Source of the DNA: Nothophaeocryptopus gaeumannii
Taxonomy: Eukaryota > Ascomycota > Dothideomycetes > Mycosphaerellales > Mycosphaerellaceae
Length of the DNA: 64,000 nucleotides
Assembly: GCA_031771865.1 (NCBI GenBank)
Contig: JASISA010000042.1
Location: forward strand, 2,101,501 to 2,165,500
Direction: 5' to 3'
Shown here: positions 54,188-62,476 of the stretch, piece after piece
Numbering within the stretch: position 1 is the first letter of the stretch
Layout: every line of letters begins with the position of its first letter
Position numbers and translations under genes: made by a program
The notes under the pieces: generated by a model
The model's input: only the letters and a program-made list of their open reading frames with translations
Told to the model about the DNA's origin: nothing
Databases searched by the model: none

Positions 54188-55996
54188 ATGATGCTCTCAA
54201 TGAGCCGGCTGGCCACATACTGTGCGGCCGCCGCTCTCTTCGTCATTCTCCTACTGCACTTCAAAGCATCGAATTCACCGTACAGCTCTTCGAATAACGC
54301 TGTCTACAAACCTCCTCAGAACAGTAACAATGATCCCAACAAGTTCAGATGGAGCGAGCGGCAGGAACATTATCCAGTCTCGCAATACGTTTTGCCACCA
54401 GCACCAGCCAGAGCTCAACTACCCAAAGTTCAGTACAATTTCGGGAAGGAGGATAGAGAGGACGCAGTGACTCGTCGGCAGCGTCTGGCTCAAGTCAAGA
54501 TGGCCATGGAGCGCTGCTGGGATGCCTACCGACGAAGGGCTTGGCTGCAGGATGAATTACTACCACTCTCAGCAGGCAACAAGACGACCTACGGAGGCTG
54601 GGCCGCTACGCTGGTAGACTCACTGGATACTCTCTGGATCATGGACATGAGGGCTGAGTTCCACGAGGCTGTGGATGCCGTCGTTGACATCGACTTTGCT
54701 TCCACAACAATGGAGACTATCAATCTGTTTGAGACTACCATTCGATACCTGGGTGGCTTTCTTGCCGCATACGACCTCTCTGGTGACAGACGTCTCCTGG
54801 ATAAGAGCCTTGAACTGGCTGATATGATCTATGCTGCTTTTGATACTCCAAATCGACTGCCAATCCTTCGATGGGACTTTCATGCCGCAGCAGCAGGGGA
54901 GAAGCAAGTCTCTCCGGACAGCATCATCTTAGCCGAGATCGGGTCACTGTGTCTCGAGTTCACCCGGCTTTCGCAAATCACGAATGACGCGAAATGGTAC
55001 GACGCCACTGCCAGAATCACCAACTTGTTGGATGAGCAGCAACACAAAAGCTCTTTCCCGGGAATGTGGCCATTGAAGATTAACGGTACATCTGCTGATT
55101 TCGCGACCGGTGACACGTTCTCGCTGGCAGCGTTTAGCGACTCCACCTACGAATACTTGCCAAAGATGTACGCTTTGCTTGGAGGCTCGGCTCAGTTCGC
55201 GAAGATGTACACTGTAGCAATGGATACTGTCACCAAGTACATGCTGTACCGACCGATGATCAGGAAGGAAGATCGAGAACTTTTGGTACCAGGTACGGTA
55301 CACACCAACAATGAATCTTTCACAATACAGCCCGAGTTTCAACATCTGGTCTGCTATGCCGGAGGTATGCTTGCGCTCGGTGGCCGTCTTCTGGAGAACG
55401 AATCGCACGTCGGGATTGGCAGGAAGCTGACTGAAGGCTGCATCTGGGCGTACAATATGTTCCCGTGCGGCGTCATGCCAGAGAATAGCAACATCGTGCC
55501 CTGCCCGGGATTGAGCCAAGATTCATGCAAGTGGGACGAGGCAAAGTGGTATGAAGCGATTGTTGGTGATGCTTTGGACAAGACGATTCCAGCTGAAACC
55601 ATCATCGAAGATTACCGACTCCCTCCGGGTTTCTCCAGCATTCCAGACACGCAATACCACCTGCGGCCCGAAGCTATCGAGAGCGTGTTCGTACTCTATC
55701 GCGTCACTGGCGAGAAGGCTCTGCAGGAGACAGCTTGGAAGATGTTCAGGTCTTTGTATGTTCACACCAGGACCGAAATTGCCAACGCGGCCATCAAAGA
55801 CGTGACAAACAGGACTGCGCCTAAGTTTGATAGCATGGAGAGCTTCTGGACTGCAGAGACGCTGAAATACTTCTATCTGATATTCTCTGATACAGACCAC
55901 ATCAGCTTGGACGAGTACGTTTTCAATACCGAGGCGCATCCGTTTAAGCGGCCTGGTGCTGGCAGCCGCGGCTGGTTCTCTGGGATGTGGCGGTGA
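54188..55996 (+). CDS. Class I alpha-1,2-mannosidase (GH47)
   Basis: An intronless 602-residue type II membrane protein. A short cytosolic start is followed by one anchor (LATYCAAAALFVILLLHF), a stem, and the GH47 barrel. Motifs: MERCWDAYRRRAWLQDELLP, YGGWAATLVDSLDTLWIMDM, LFETTIRYLGGFLAAYDL, TDAT-like KFDSMESFWTAETLKYFYLI, LRPEAIESVFVLYRVTG and the calcium-binding Thr in VFNTEAHPF. Acidic catalytic residues are in place. It trims mannose from N-glycans in the ER/Golgi. The ATG at 54188 was chosen; an ATG follows directly at 54191. Confidence 0.93.
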   Translation: MMLSMSRLATYCAAAALFVILLLHFKASNSPYSSSNNAVYKPPQNSNNDPNKFRWSERQEHYPVSQYVLPPAPARAQLPKVQYNFGKEDREDAVTRRQRLAQVKMAMERCWDAYRRRAWLQDELLPLSAGNKTTYGGWAATLVDSLDTLWIMDMRAEFHEAVDAVVDIDFASTTMETINLFETTIRYLGGFLAAYDLSGDRRLLDKSLELADMIYAAFDTPNRLPILRWDFHAAAAGEKQVSPDSIILAEIGSLCLEFTRLSQITNDAKWYDATARITNLLDEQQHKSSFPGMWPLKINGTSADFATGDTFSLAAFSDSTYEYLPKMYALLGGSAQFAKMYTVAMDTVTKYMLYRPMIRKEDRELLVPGTVHTNNESFTIQPEFQHLVCYAGGMLALGGRLLENESHVGIGRKLTEGCIWAYNMFPCGVMPENSNIVPCPGLSQDSCKWDEAKWYEAIVGDALDKTIPAETIIEDYRLPPGFSSIPDTQYHLRPEAIESVFVLYRVTGEKALQETAWKMFRSLYVHTRTEIANAAIKDVTNRTAPKFDSMESFWTAETLKYFYLIFSDTDHISLDEYVFNTEAHPFKRPGAGSRGWFSGMWR

Positions 55997-56288
55997 AAGT
56001 GTTTCGTAACGGAATCGATCTCGCAATTCCAGCTCTGCTCCTGGATTTCCTATAATGGCTGCTGCTCTATGCAACATAGCTCTACACCCCTGCTGGTTAG
56101 TAAGTCGACCAAGCTATGTATGTGTGGGGCTGAGCCTGCAGCTGTGCAGATCACGCTCGACACATCAACTGCTTCTTCAAGCTCCCAACTACTCGCCGAA
56201 GCAGTTACTTACCCCTAGTGTCAAGTCGACATGTCGCACGTAAAAGAGACATCAAGCCTTCCCATGGGAAACGTAGACCTTGCCACCC
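55997..56288. other. Short intergenic region
   Basis: No gene seen between the mannosidase and the cupin. Confidence 0.4.
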
Positions 56289-56810
56289 ATGTTGCCTGCC
56301 GATTCACTGGCTAACGAGGATTCTCAGGGCTGCACAATGCGCTTCTTCGTCGACGAGCGTCTACCGAAAGCATCCATCCACCGTCACTGGACTCAAGCAT
56401 TCTATGATGGTCAACCCGACTCTTGGTGTCCAGAGATTTACTCCCATTGGCACAAACACCACGATGAATACATGGAGGTGCTCGAAGGCGAGATCGACTT
56501 CACTCTTGAAGGAATACCCATCACTCTCCGCCCTGGAGATGAAGCTCTTCATATACCGCGATTGAAAGTCCATTCTTTCAAGTTCAAGAAGGGCGTCAAG
56601 ACGGTCTTTACTGAGAAGACAGACCCTGCGGGAGACTTCAAAGAGGAATTCTTTAGGGGATTGCTGGATACGAGCGATGGCCAGCCGACTCTGTGGAGCG
56701 TGATGAAAAGCAATTATGACGGAGATACATATTTTGCTTTGCCTGGCGGGTGGAAGTTCGTTGACGAGAATGTGACTTGGGCGCTTGGGCTTGTAGGGAA
56801 ATGGTTGTAA
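56289..56810 (+). CDS. Cupin-domain protein
   Basis: A 173-residue single-exon protein starting MLPADSLANEDSQG. The cupin motif 1 is SHWHKHHDEYMEVLEGEIDF (metal ligands His-x-His and Glu) and motif 2 is RPGDEALHIPRLKVHSFKFK (second His). This gives a single conserved-barrel domain with all usual metal ligands. The remaining segment (FRGLLDTSDG, YFALPGGWKFVDENVTWALG) resembles fungal cupins of unknown substrate. Upstream spliced sequence is possible since the frame is open before the ATG. Confidence 0.8.
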   Translation: MLPADSLANEDSQGCTMRFFVDERLPKASIHRHWTQAFYDGQPDSWCPEIYSHWHKHHDEYMEVLEGEIDFTLEGIPITLRPGDEALHIPRLKVHSFKFKKGVKTVFTEKTDPAGDFKEEFFRGLLDTSDGQPTLWSVMKSNYDGDTYFALPGGWKFVDENVTWALGLVGKWL

Positions 56811-57107
56811 CACTAGAGTGAGAACATGTCTTGGATTCCCATGACGTCTCCGGCATTGGTCTCTAGCTATCTTTGAGCGTACTGGCGATAACAAGTCAAA
56901 CGTCTTCTCTCAAATCGCTCACCGCCATTCCGCCCACAAGCAACTCTGTCGTCCAACCCTTTATCAGCGCTCCACCGCCCTCACAGCGGACCAAAGAAAC
57001 AATCGCAAGCTTTGCCAAAACAACCATGTACCACAGCCAGAGGTGTATGCCAAAGCCGAGCACCCAGGTTTTCCTCTCCACCATTGGAACAAGCCAAACG
57101 ACCAAGC

Positions 57108-57764
57108 ATGCTTTCTTGGGCTTTTCGAAGATGTCACTCAGCGCGAGCTATGCGTGCCCTCAACGTGCCAGCCAGAGAAGTAATCACCCGCATTTCGCAA
57201 CGCATTGGAGCGCAGATCAGATCACTTGTCCGAGTATCACCATTGGAGCTTTCTCAAACCCCAGTTGCCACAACCCATGTGCATTACAAACTTGACGACA
57301 AAGATCCAGCTGTTAAGCATGATATGGAACATTATTCGTTTCTTTTCGATGAAGATGGAGAGATTCAGCCCTCGCCAAAAACCCTTTCGCCGGAGCTTGA
57401 AGAGAGAGAAGCAACTGACCAGACCCAAGGCTCTGATTTGACACAAGCCCAATTCAATCAACGTCTCGAGGCAATTTGGACTACCTTGCTTCATGAAACG
57501 ATGACAAAGGCCTGGACTGAATCCATTGAAAGCAGAGAGAGTCACGTGTGGCATTCGCACATTTCGAATTGTATCTTACCCGACGTCAAGGCCGTCCTTG
57601 CTCAGCAGCAACCTCCAACCTTTGATGACTTGAGAGCTTTACCGCGTGTGGAAACGAGATGTGCCGGAGTGTATGCGCGCCCGGCCGGAGGCAAATTCAA
57701 AGTCAAGCTCCCGATCGATCGCCACGTGTACTTGGATCTGCTAGCAAATATGAAGCTGGGTTGA
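57108..57764 (+). CDS. Unrecognised hypothetical protein
   Basis: A 218-codon frame starting MLSWAFRRCHSARAMRALNV. The early Arg/Ala-rich, amphipathic region could be a mitochondrial targeting sequence. The middle is acidic, with EHYSFLFDEDGEIQPSPKTL and a helical QFNQRLEAIWTTLLHETMTK. The end (YARPAGGKFKVKLPIDRHVY) has strand-like pattern. No known domain. Codon composition is even and no stop interrupts it, so it is likely a real gene. Confidence 0.5.
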   Translation: MLSWAFRRCHSARAMRALNVPAREVITRISQRIGAQIRSLVRVSPLELSQTPVATTHVHYKLDDKDPAVKHDMEHYSFLFDEDGEIQPSPKTLSPELEEREATDQTQGSDLTQAQFNQRLEAIWTTLLHETMTKAWTESIESRESHVWHSHISNCILPDVKAVLAQQQPPTFDDLRALPRVETRCAGVYARPAGGKFKVKLPIDRHVYLDLLANMKLG

Positions 57765-58308
57765 ATGGACGTATTGCCCAGCATTGAACCAAGTACAGAT
57801 CTTGGCGAGCGTCCAGACTACAACGAGAGGTTAAAAGCAGAAACCTCGAATGGCCTGGCCACTTTGTCCCATTAATGGTGTTGTACATGAACAGCCCCGA
57901 ACCTGAAGATATCCTTGACGTGCGCTTGACAGTCACTCTTGCGGAAGCAATCCTCACAGTCTGGCTCGGGGCACTATCATCACCACCTTCGACGCTTGAA
58001 GAGGCTTACCCCTGAAACATGAAAATGAAGGACTATACGGGGTGGTGTTCGCATGACCTCCTGGGGCTGTATGTTGTACAGCCCACGCGTAAGGTACAAC
58101 TTGTGATTACGAGGAAGAAGCGCAAAACATAGTGGAAATGGAGATATTCGGGCGCTCAAACCCAGCGACCTACGAGCGCTCATCTCATATTGAAGCTGTA
58201 ATCTGAAGGTCAAGGCCCAATCAAGCAGTTGTCGAGCCTCTCGCAGCCGACCTTGTGCTGCCGGTTTATTCTCATCTCCTTCAGATCCGTGAGAGTCGCG
58301 GCTTCCGC
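57765..58308. other. Intergenic
   Basis: No gene seen; 3' flanks of two convergent genes. Confidence 0.4.
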
Positions 58309-59250
58309 TCAAACCTCCTCGAGCACACCCGGGATAAGAATGCTAGGCAGACACAGCACCGCCTCCCAGCAACCCACCATTCTCGCAAATTCCTCCTTTT
58401 CATTCAGGATGTCGATATCACGCTTGTACACCTGCGCCCAATAGACCACATAGTCCAACATGCCAACCAAGTCGCTCTTGAATGTCGTATCCAATTCCAA
58501 ACGCTCCGCGTACTCTGGCATCAACGGTCCTTCTCTTCCGCGTGCTCGCCACCAACTCATTAACAATATCGCCCAGAACTCATTTCCACTCATCTCTTTA
58601 CCCGCGTTCTGGATGATACAAGCGTGCATCGCCCGCCCCACAATCTCCCACTCGCCCCAGCACATCTCCTCTTCGGTCGCTGGACCGTCCACAAACCTTG
58701 AGTCTGGCATTTCGCGCAAAAGTGCGGCCATGGCGCATGTGATGAGGACTTCAGGATCAATCAGGACTTTGGAATCGTTGGGTTGCTCAATGTCGTCGCC
58801 GTCTCCGCCCTCGAGGCTCTGGAGGTATCCAATCCAGGTGTTCATGCCGGCCTTTTGCTCCTCGCTGAGCAATTCATCGATGAAAGGCATGCTGGCGACA
58901 GGTGCTTCGTTTGGCGGCGTGTTGAAATTCTCGAGGTGGGGCAAGACTATCTGGCGACAGGTCGGACAAGAGGTCTGCGCCTCCAGCCACTCTAAGAGAC
59001 AGTCGCGGCAGTACGTGTGACCGCATGCTGTTTTTACCGACTTCTGAAATGGACCGTAGCAAATTGGGCAATGTCCCGCTCGCTGCTTCGTGTTGGCGGT
59101 GAGGAACGTGGCGAGCTGTTGTCGTCTAGTGTTTTCTGGTGCAGGGTTGTCGATGAACTTTTGGTAGGCGTAGTAGGCGGCGGTAGCGATGAGCGCTCCT
59201 GAGACGACAATGTGGACGCCTGTTCCGAAGCGCGCCATGGCTCGAGGCAT
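58309..59250 (-). CDS. Membrane-anchored RING-finger protein
   Basis: 313 residues from MPRAMARFGTGVHIVV; the frame is open upstream and a spliced N-terminal exon is possible. One membrane segment (TGVHIVVSGALIATAAYYAY) near the N-terminus is followed by a C3HC4 RING: CPIC, ACGH, CRDC, CPTC. The C-terminal 200 residues are mainly helical (EVLITCAMAALLREMPDSRF, NEFWAILLMSWWRARGREGP). Likely an organelle- or ER-anchored E3 ubiquitin ligase. It differs from the 15-19 kb cluster in lacking the shared start and intron. Confidence 0.75.
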   Translation of the reverse strand: MPRAMARFGTGVHIVVSGALIATAAYYAYQKFIDNPAPENTRRQQLATFLTANTKQRAGHCPICYGPFQKSVKTACGHTYCRDCLLEWLEAQTSCPTCRQIVLPHLENFNTPPNEAPVASMPFIDELLSEEQKAGMNTWIGYLQSLEGGDGDDIEQPNDSKVLIDPEVLITCAMAALLREMPDSRFVDGPATEEEMCWGEWEIVGRAMHACIIQNAGKEMSGNEFWAILLMSWWRARGREGPLMPEYAERLELDTTFKSDLVGMLDYVVYWAQVYKRDIDILNEKEEFARMVGCWEAVLCLPSILIPGVLEEV

Positions 59251-59877
59251 CTTAGACAGCAGTGCCGCCACAGCGTTGGACGGCGTCTGCTTTGCTGAGT
59301 TGTTGATGCGAAGAAGTTGGATAAGACGCTGTTGTAGACTCTTGCAAGCCCGCCAATTCACCGCTGAAGAAAGACGTTAGTCATGTCTCATCTTGGTATT
59401 CATGTGTGTTAAGTGATGTGAAGTGAAGCTTAGGTGGAGTTCCGAACGGCATGCCACAAAAACGCTCCTAGATACTAACAGGGCCTGCTGCACTATCCAT
59501 AGCCCTCCACGCATCTGCAAAACTACTTACCTCGCGCGAGATCAATGGACAGTGCTCCATCTGCTTCCGCAACCAACATCACGACGGCTCTGTAGTCTGT
59601 GGTCAAGTTCCTTTGTTGAGATCTAGCAGTATGTGCCTAAGGCCAATTCTTGTGCAACTGTACGCCAAGCCCGTTTCGGAACAGAACATTCACTTACCTA
59701 GGACTCGACATTCCACCCTCGACACTTGCCCGAGGACTTTCACCACGCAGAAATTCAACTTCAGCGCTCTTCTGCACATACGCTTCTCCAACACTCGAAC
59801 AACGGCCGACGCTGAACGAAGTCGAGAGACCCACAGACTTCGAAGCCAGATCAAGTTTAAAAGCACCTCGACCAGCC
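59251..59877. other. Shared upstream region of two RING genes
   Basis: Divergent promoters lie here. Possible 5' exon of the minus gene near 59360; otherwise no coding signal seen. Confidence 0.35.
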
Positions 59878-60219
59878 ATGTCGCTCCTCCCGAAAGACGC
59901 GTACCTGGCGCAGATGACAGTCGAAACCTGTCCAGTATGCTACGAGATGCTCGAAGATCCATTCAAGACAGACTGCGGACACATCTTCTGCCCCGAGTGC
60001 GCCAAGATATGGCTTTCGGGGAGAAGTTCCTGCCCGACCTGCCGAAGAGTCTTATACGCGCCAGACCCGGACACAGATGAGGAAGAGTCCCAAAACAATG
60101 TGGTGGAGGAGGAGGAGGAGGAGGAGGAGGAGGAGGAAGAGGAAATAGAATCCTACCTCGACATTCATCCAGTTAAACACCATGCTACCCAGGGACTACC
60201 GCTCCTCGACTCGTCCTAG
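59878..60219 (+). CDS. Short RING-finger protein, dispersed member of the 15-19 kb family
   Basis: 113 residues starting MSLLPKDAYLAQMTVET, aligned with the starts of the clustered RING genes. RING ligands are CPVC, DCGH, CPEC and CPTC. A run of about a dozen Glu codons (GAG/GAA, about 60106-60141) follows the RING. No intron interrupts the RING, unlike the clustered paralogs. The frame stops at TAG (60217-60219) but continues open for 93 more codons (MTKHIRNANPESPIE, ITAAYATSLMKIEAAY) to 60501. The gene is probably a truncated form of a longer protein. Confidence 0.7.
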   Translation: MSLLPKDAYLAQMTVETCPVCYEMLEDPFKTDCGHIFCPECAKIWLSGRSSCPTCRRVLYAPDPDTDEEESQNNVVEEEEEEEEEEEEEIESYLDIHPVKHHATQGLPLLDSS

Positions 60220-60965
60220 CAAATGACAAAGCACATCCGCAACGCCAACCCCGAGTCTCCAATAGAAGTCTCCATCACTGCCGCATACGCGACTTCTCTC
60301 ATGAAAATCGAGGCTGCGTACACACGCGCTCCATTGTATCTTCTTCAAAACGCTGCAACGATACATCGGGACAACCTTCTTGGAGTCGCGATTGGGACGC
60401 TCTACCGCATTCACTGCTGCAACGAAAGGGCCGGAAATCGCGAACAGCAGCCACATTGGACGCGAGAAGAATGCTGCTTTGATCAGTGGCAACTTCGATA
60501 GAGGATATGCACCGCACGCTTTGCAGACTCCAAGACGCACACATAAGTGGCGTCATGTTGCGCGAGGCGATCTTCGATGAGTTTCGTGGAGAGTACCGTC
60601 GTCGTGGAGAGTACCGTCGTCGTGGAGAGTACCGTCGTCGTGGAGATAAAGCTTTCCCGCAGGACGGTGACTCCCACCCCGGAGATAGATTCGAAGAGGA
60701 CCTTGCGTCTTGGGTTGGTAATGTGGTGGAAGTCGCAGTGAAATCGAACGAACCTATGTGGCATGTGCGCGACGAGCGGTGGGGACAGAGTGGGACACCG
60801 CGATCTGGGCCCTCTGCGCAGGACACAGCTGCTTCGGCTATGCCCTCACGCAGCTCTGGTCATGCAAGAAGCGGACGATGGACATTGGATGGAGGCCGGG
60901 GCGCAGGACTTGTGCGCCGGAGATGGGTGATTGGGCAAGACCGCCACTTTCAGAACCGGAGAGGG
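60220..60965 (+). pseudogene. Downstream remainder of the RING gene, frame-broken
   Basis: The frame after the TAG reads SPIEVSITAAYATSLMKIEA and YTRAPLYLLQNAATIHRDNL to 60501. A second frame then reads SIEDMHRTLCRLQDAHISGV, a GEYRRR triplicate and EEDLASWVGNVVEVAVKSNE. Near 60780 a third frame continues EWDTAIWALCAGHSCFGYAL and TQLWSCKKRTMDIGWRPG to a TGA near 60976. Together they look like the C-terminal domain of the upstream RING protein, broken by one stop and two shifts. Undetected introns could explain part of this. Confidence 0.45.
60585..60646 (+). repeat. 18-bp tandem repeat (three full copies)
   Basis: CGTGGAGAGTACCGTCGT is repeated exactly at 60585, 60603 and 60621, followed by a partial copy. 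In the open frame it encodes GEYRRR three times. The unit is a multiple of three and copies are identical, so expansion is recent. Confidence 0.9.
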
Positions 60966-60976
60966 TGATCGCATGA

Positions 60977-62476
60977 GTTCCGGCTTCACAAATTCGTAGT
61001 AAAGAATCTGAGAGGTCTGATTTCTTCAAGGCAGAAGCTGGGGCTCCGGCGACGAGTGGCGTGCTTGGCTAGAGGAAAATAGCGCAGAGCAGGTGCCGCA
61101 AAGCTGTTGATGAAAACGTGATTGGAGCGAGTAGACTGTGGCATTCGGAGAACGGAGTGGATCGAGAATCGTCTCCTGTTGAGTTTTAAGACGGGATGGA
61201 AGATGTTTGAAAGATGATCGATGGCGGCGAAGATCATCTGTGTGGTCCAGATAGACGTACCCTGCTCAATGAAGAGAGGAGGGATGTTGAACCTTGTAGA
61301 CTCAAGAACCAGCATTTCCTGACGCTTCATCTCTGCTTCACTTCAATGTTCCACTGAAACTATGGTAGCCCACCCAGATTGGAAGTCATGAGCCCCTCAA
61401 ACAACGTGAAAGATTTGGTCTTGCAAAGATGGCATCGTATGCCGGACAGCCAGTGAGCTCATGGCGGAGGTAGAGCTCGCTGGGAGGACTGGTTTGCTTC
61501 TGGAGGTGCTTGAAAGGGGCGGTGATAGAATTCTTTGCGATGCTTGCACGCGAGCCATACGCGAGTCTTTTGCATCGTCCTGCATGTGACAGTCGGTTGT
61601 ATGCTTTGAGACCCGCGGCTACGCAGGAGGAATCGCCCGAGTGCATCACGCTCCCACGCGGATATGATGAGCTGTAGCATTGGCCGCACATGTGTGCTGC
61701 ACAGTCAAGAGGGAAGGAAGGGAGCGTGAAGTTTTGTGCCTGAAGTCGGCTCGGCGTGGCCCGGCGTGTCTCGGAGCCCGGAGGAGATGGGAATTGGAGA
61801 TCTGAGCTTCATCGTGCGATGTAGTTGGTTTATTCGCTCGGCGGTTGCCGAGCGGGGGTAGTAGCAGCGTCACTTCATTATTGACAAGCACGTTAATGGA
61901 GTTGGACCGTCTGATTCGCTCACACCATACCGGTTTTCGAAGGATCTCACCCAATATAGGCCTGTTAGGCGGACCTAGTAGTGTGGACCAATATTCACAG
62001 TCCAATGATTCGAAGATTACTACGCCAGTCCGGAAGACCCTCGTCATCGTTCACCACAAGCAAGCATTGCGGCCCTTTCAAAACTTTTATGTCCTCCGGC
62101 TCCGCAGTTTACTCATTCAGGCATGATTAGTCTACGGAGCATTGATCGGTACGAAGCGACAGCAAGGTCTGGACCCCACAGATTCGGGGGGATCCCGAAG
62201 GAGTGGCTCAAGTGTAAGCCTTCCACAGGCACTAGACCGCCGTTTGAAACAGGATCGACCATCGTCTGCGGTTTATGTCATTCTTCTTGATCACCGATTC
62301 AGGGACATTGTCCGTTCTACGTGGATTGGGGAAGAGATCTGAGCTTCATCGCCGACCCGTGCCTTCGTGTGTTCTCTCAGCATCAACCTGGAAAGTCGTC
62401 AGGCAGCTGCGACTGATGAAACTGCCGCCGTTCCTTCTATTCTTGTATTATAATATCCGGTCTGCAACTCCTGCAG
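60977..62476. other. 1.5-kb gene-poor stretch
   Basis: Frames below 135 codons on both strands, none with motifs. The promoter of the aminopeptidase gene should lie toward the right end. Confidence 0.4.
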
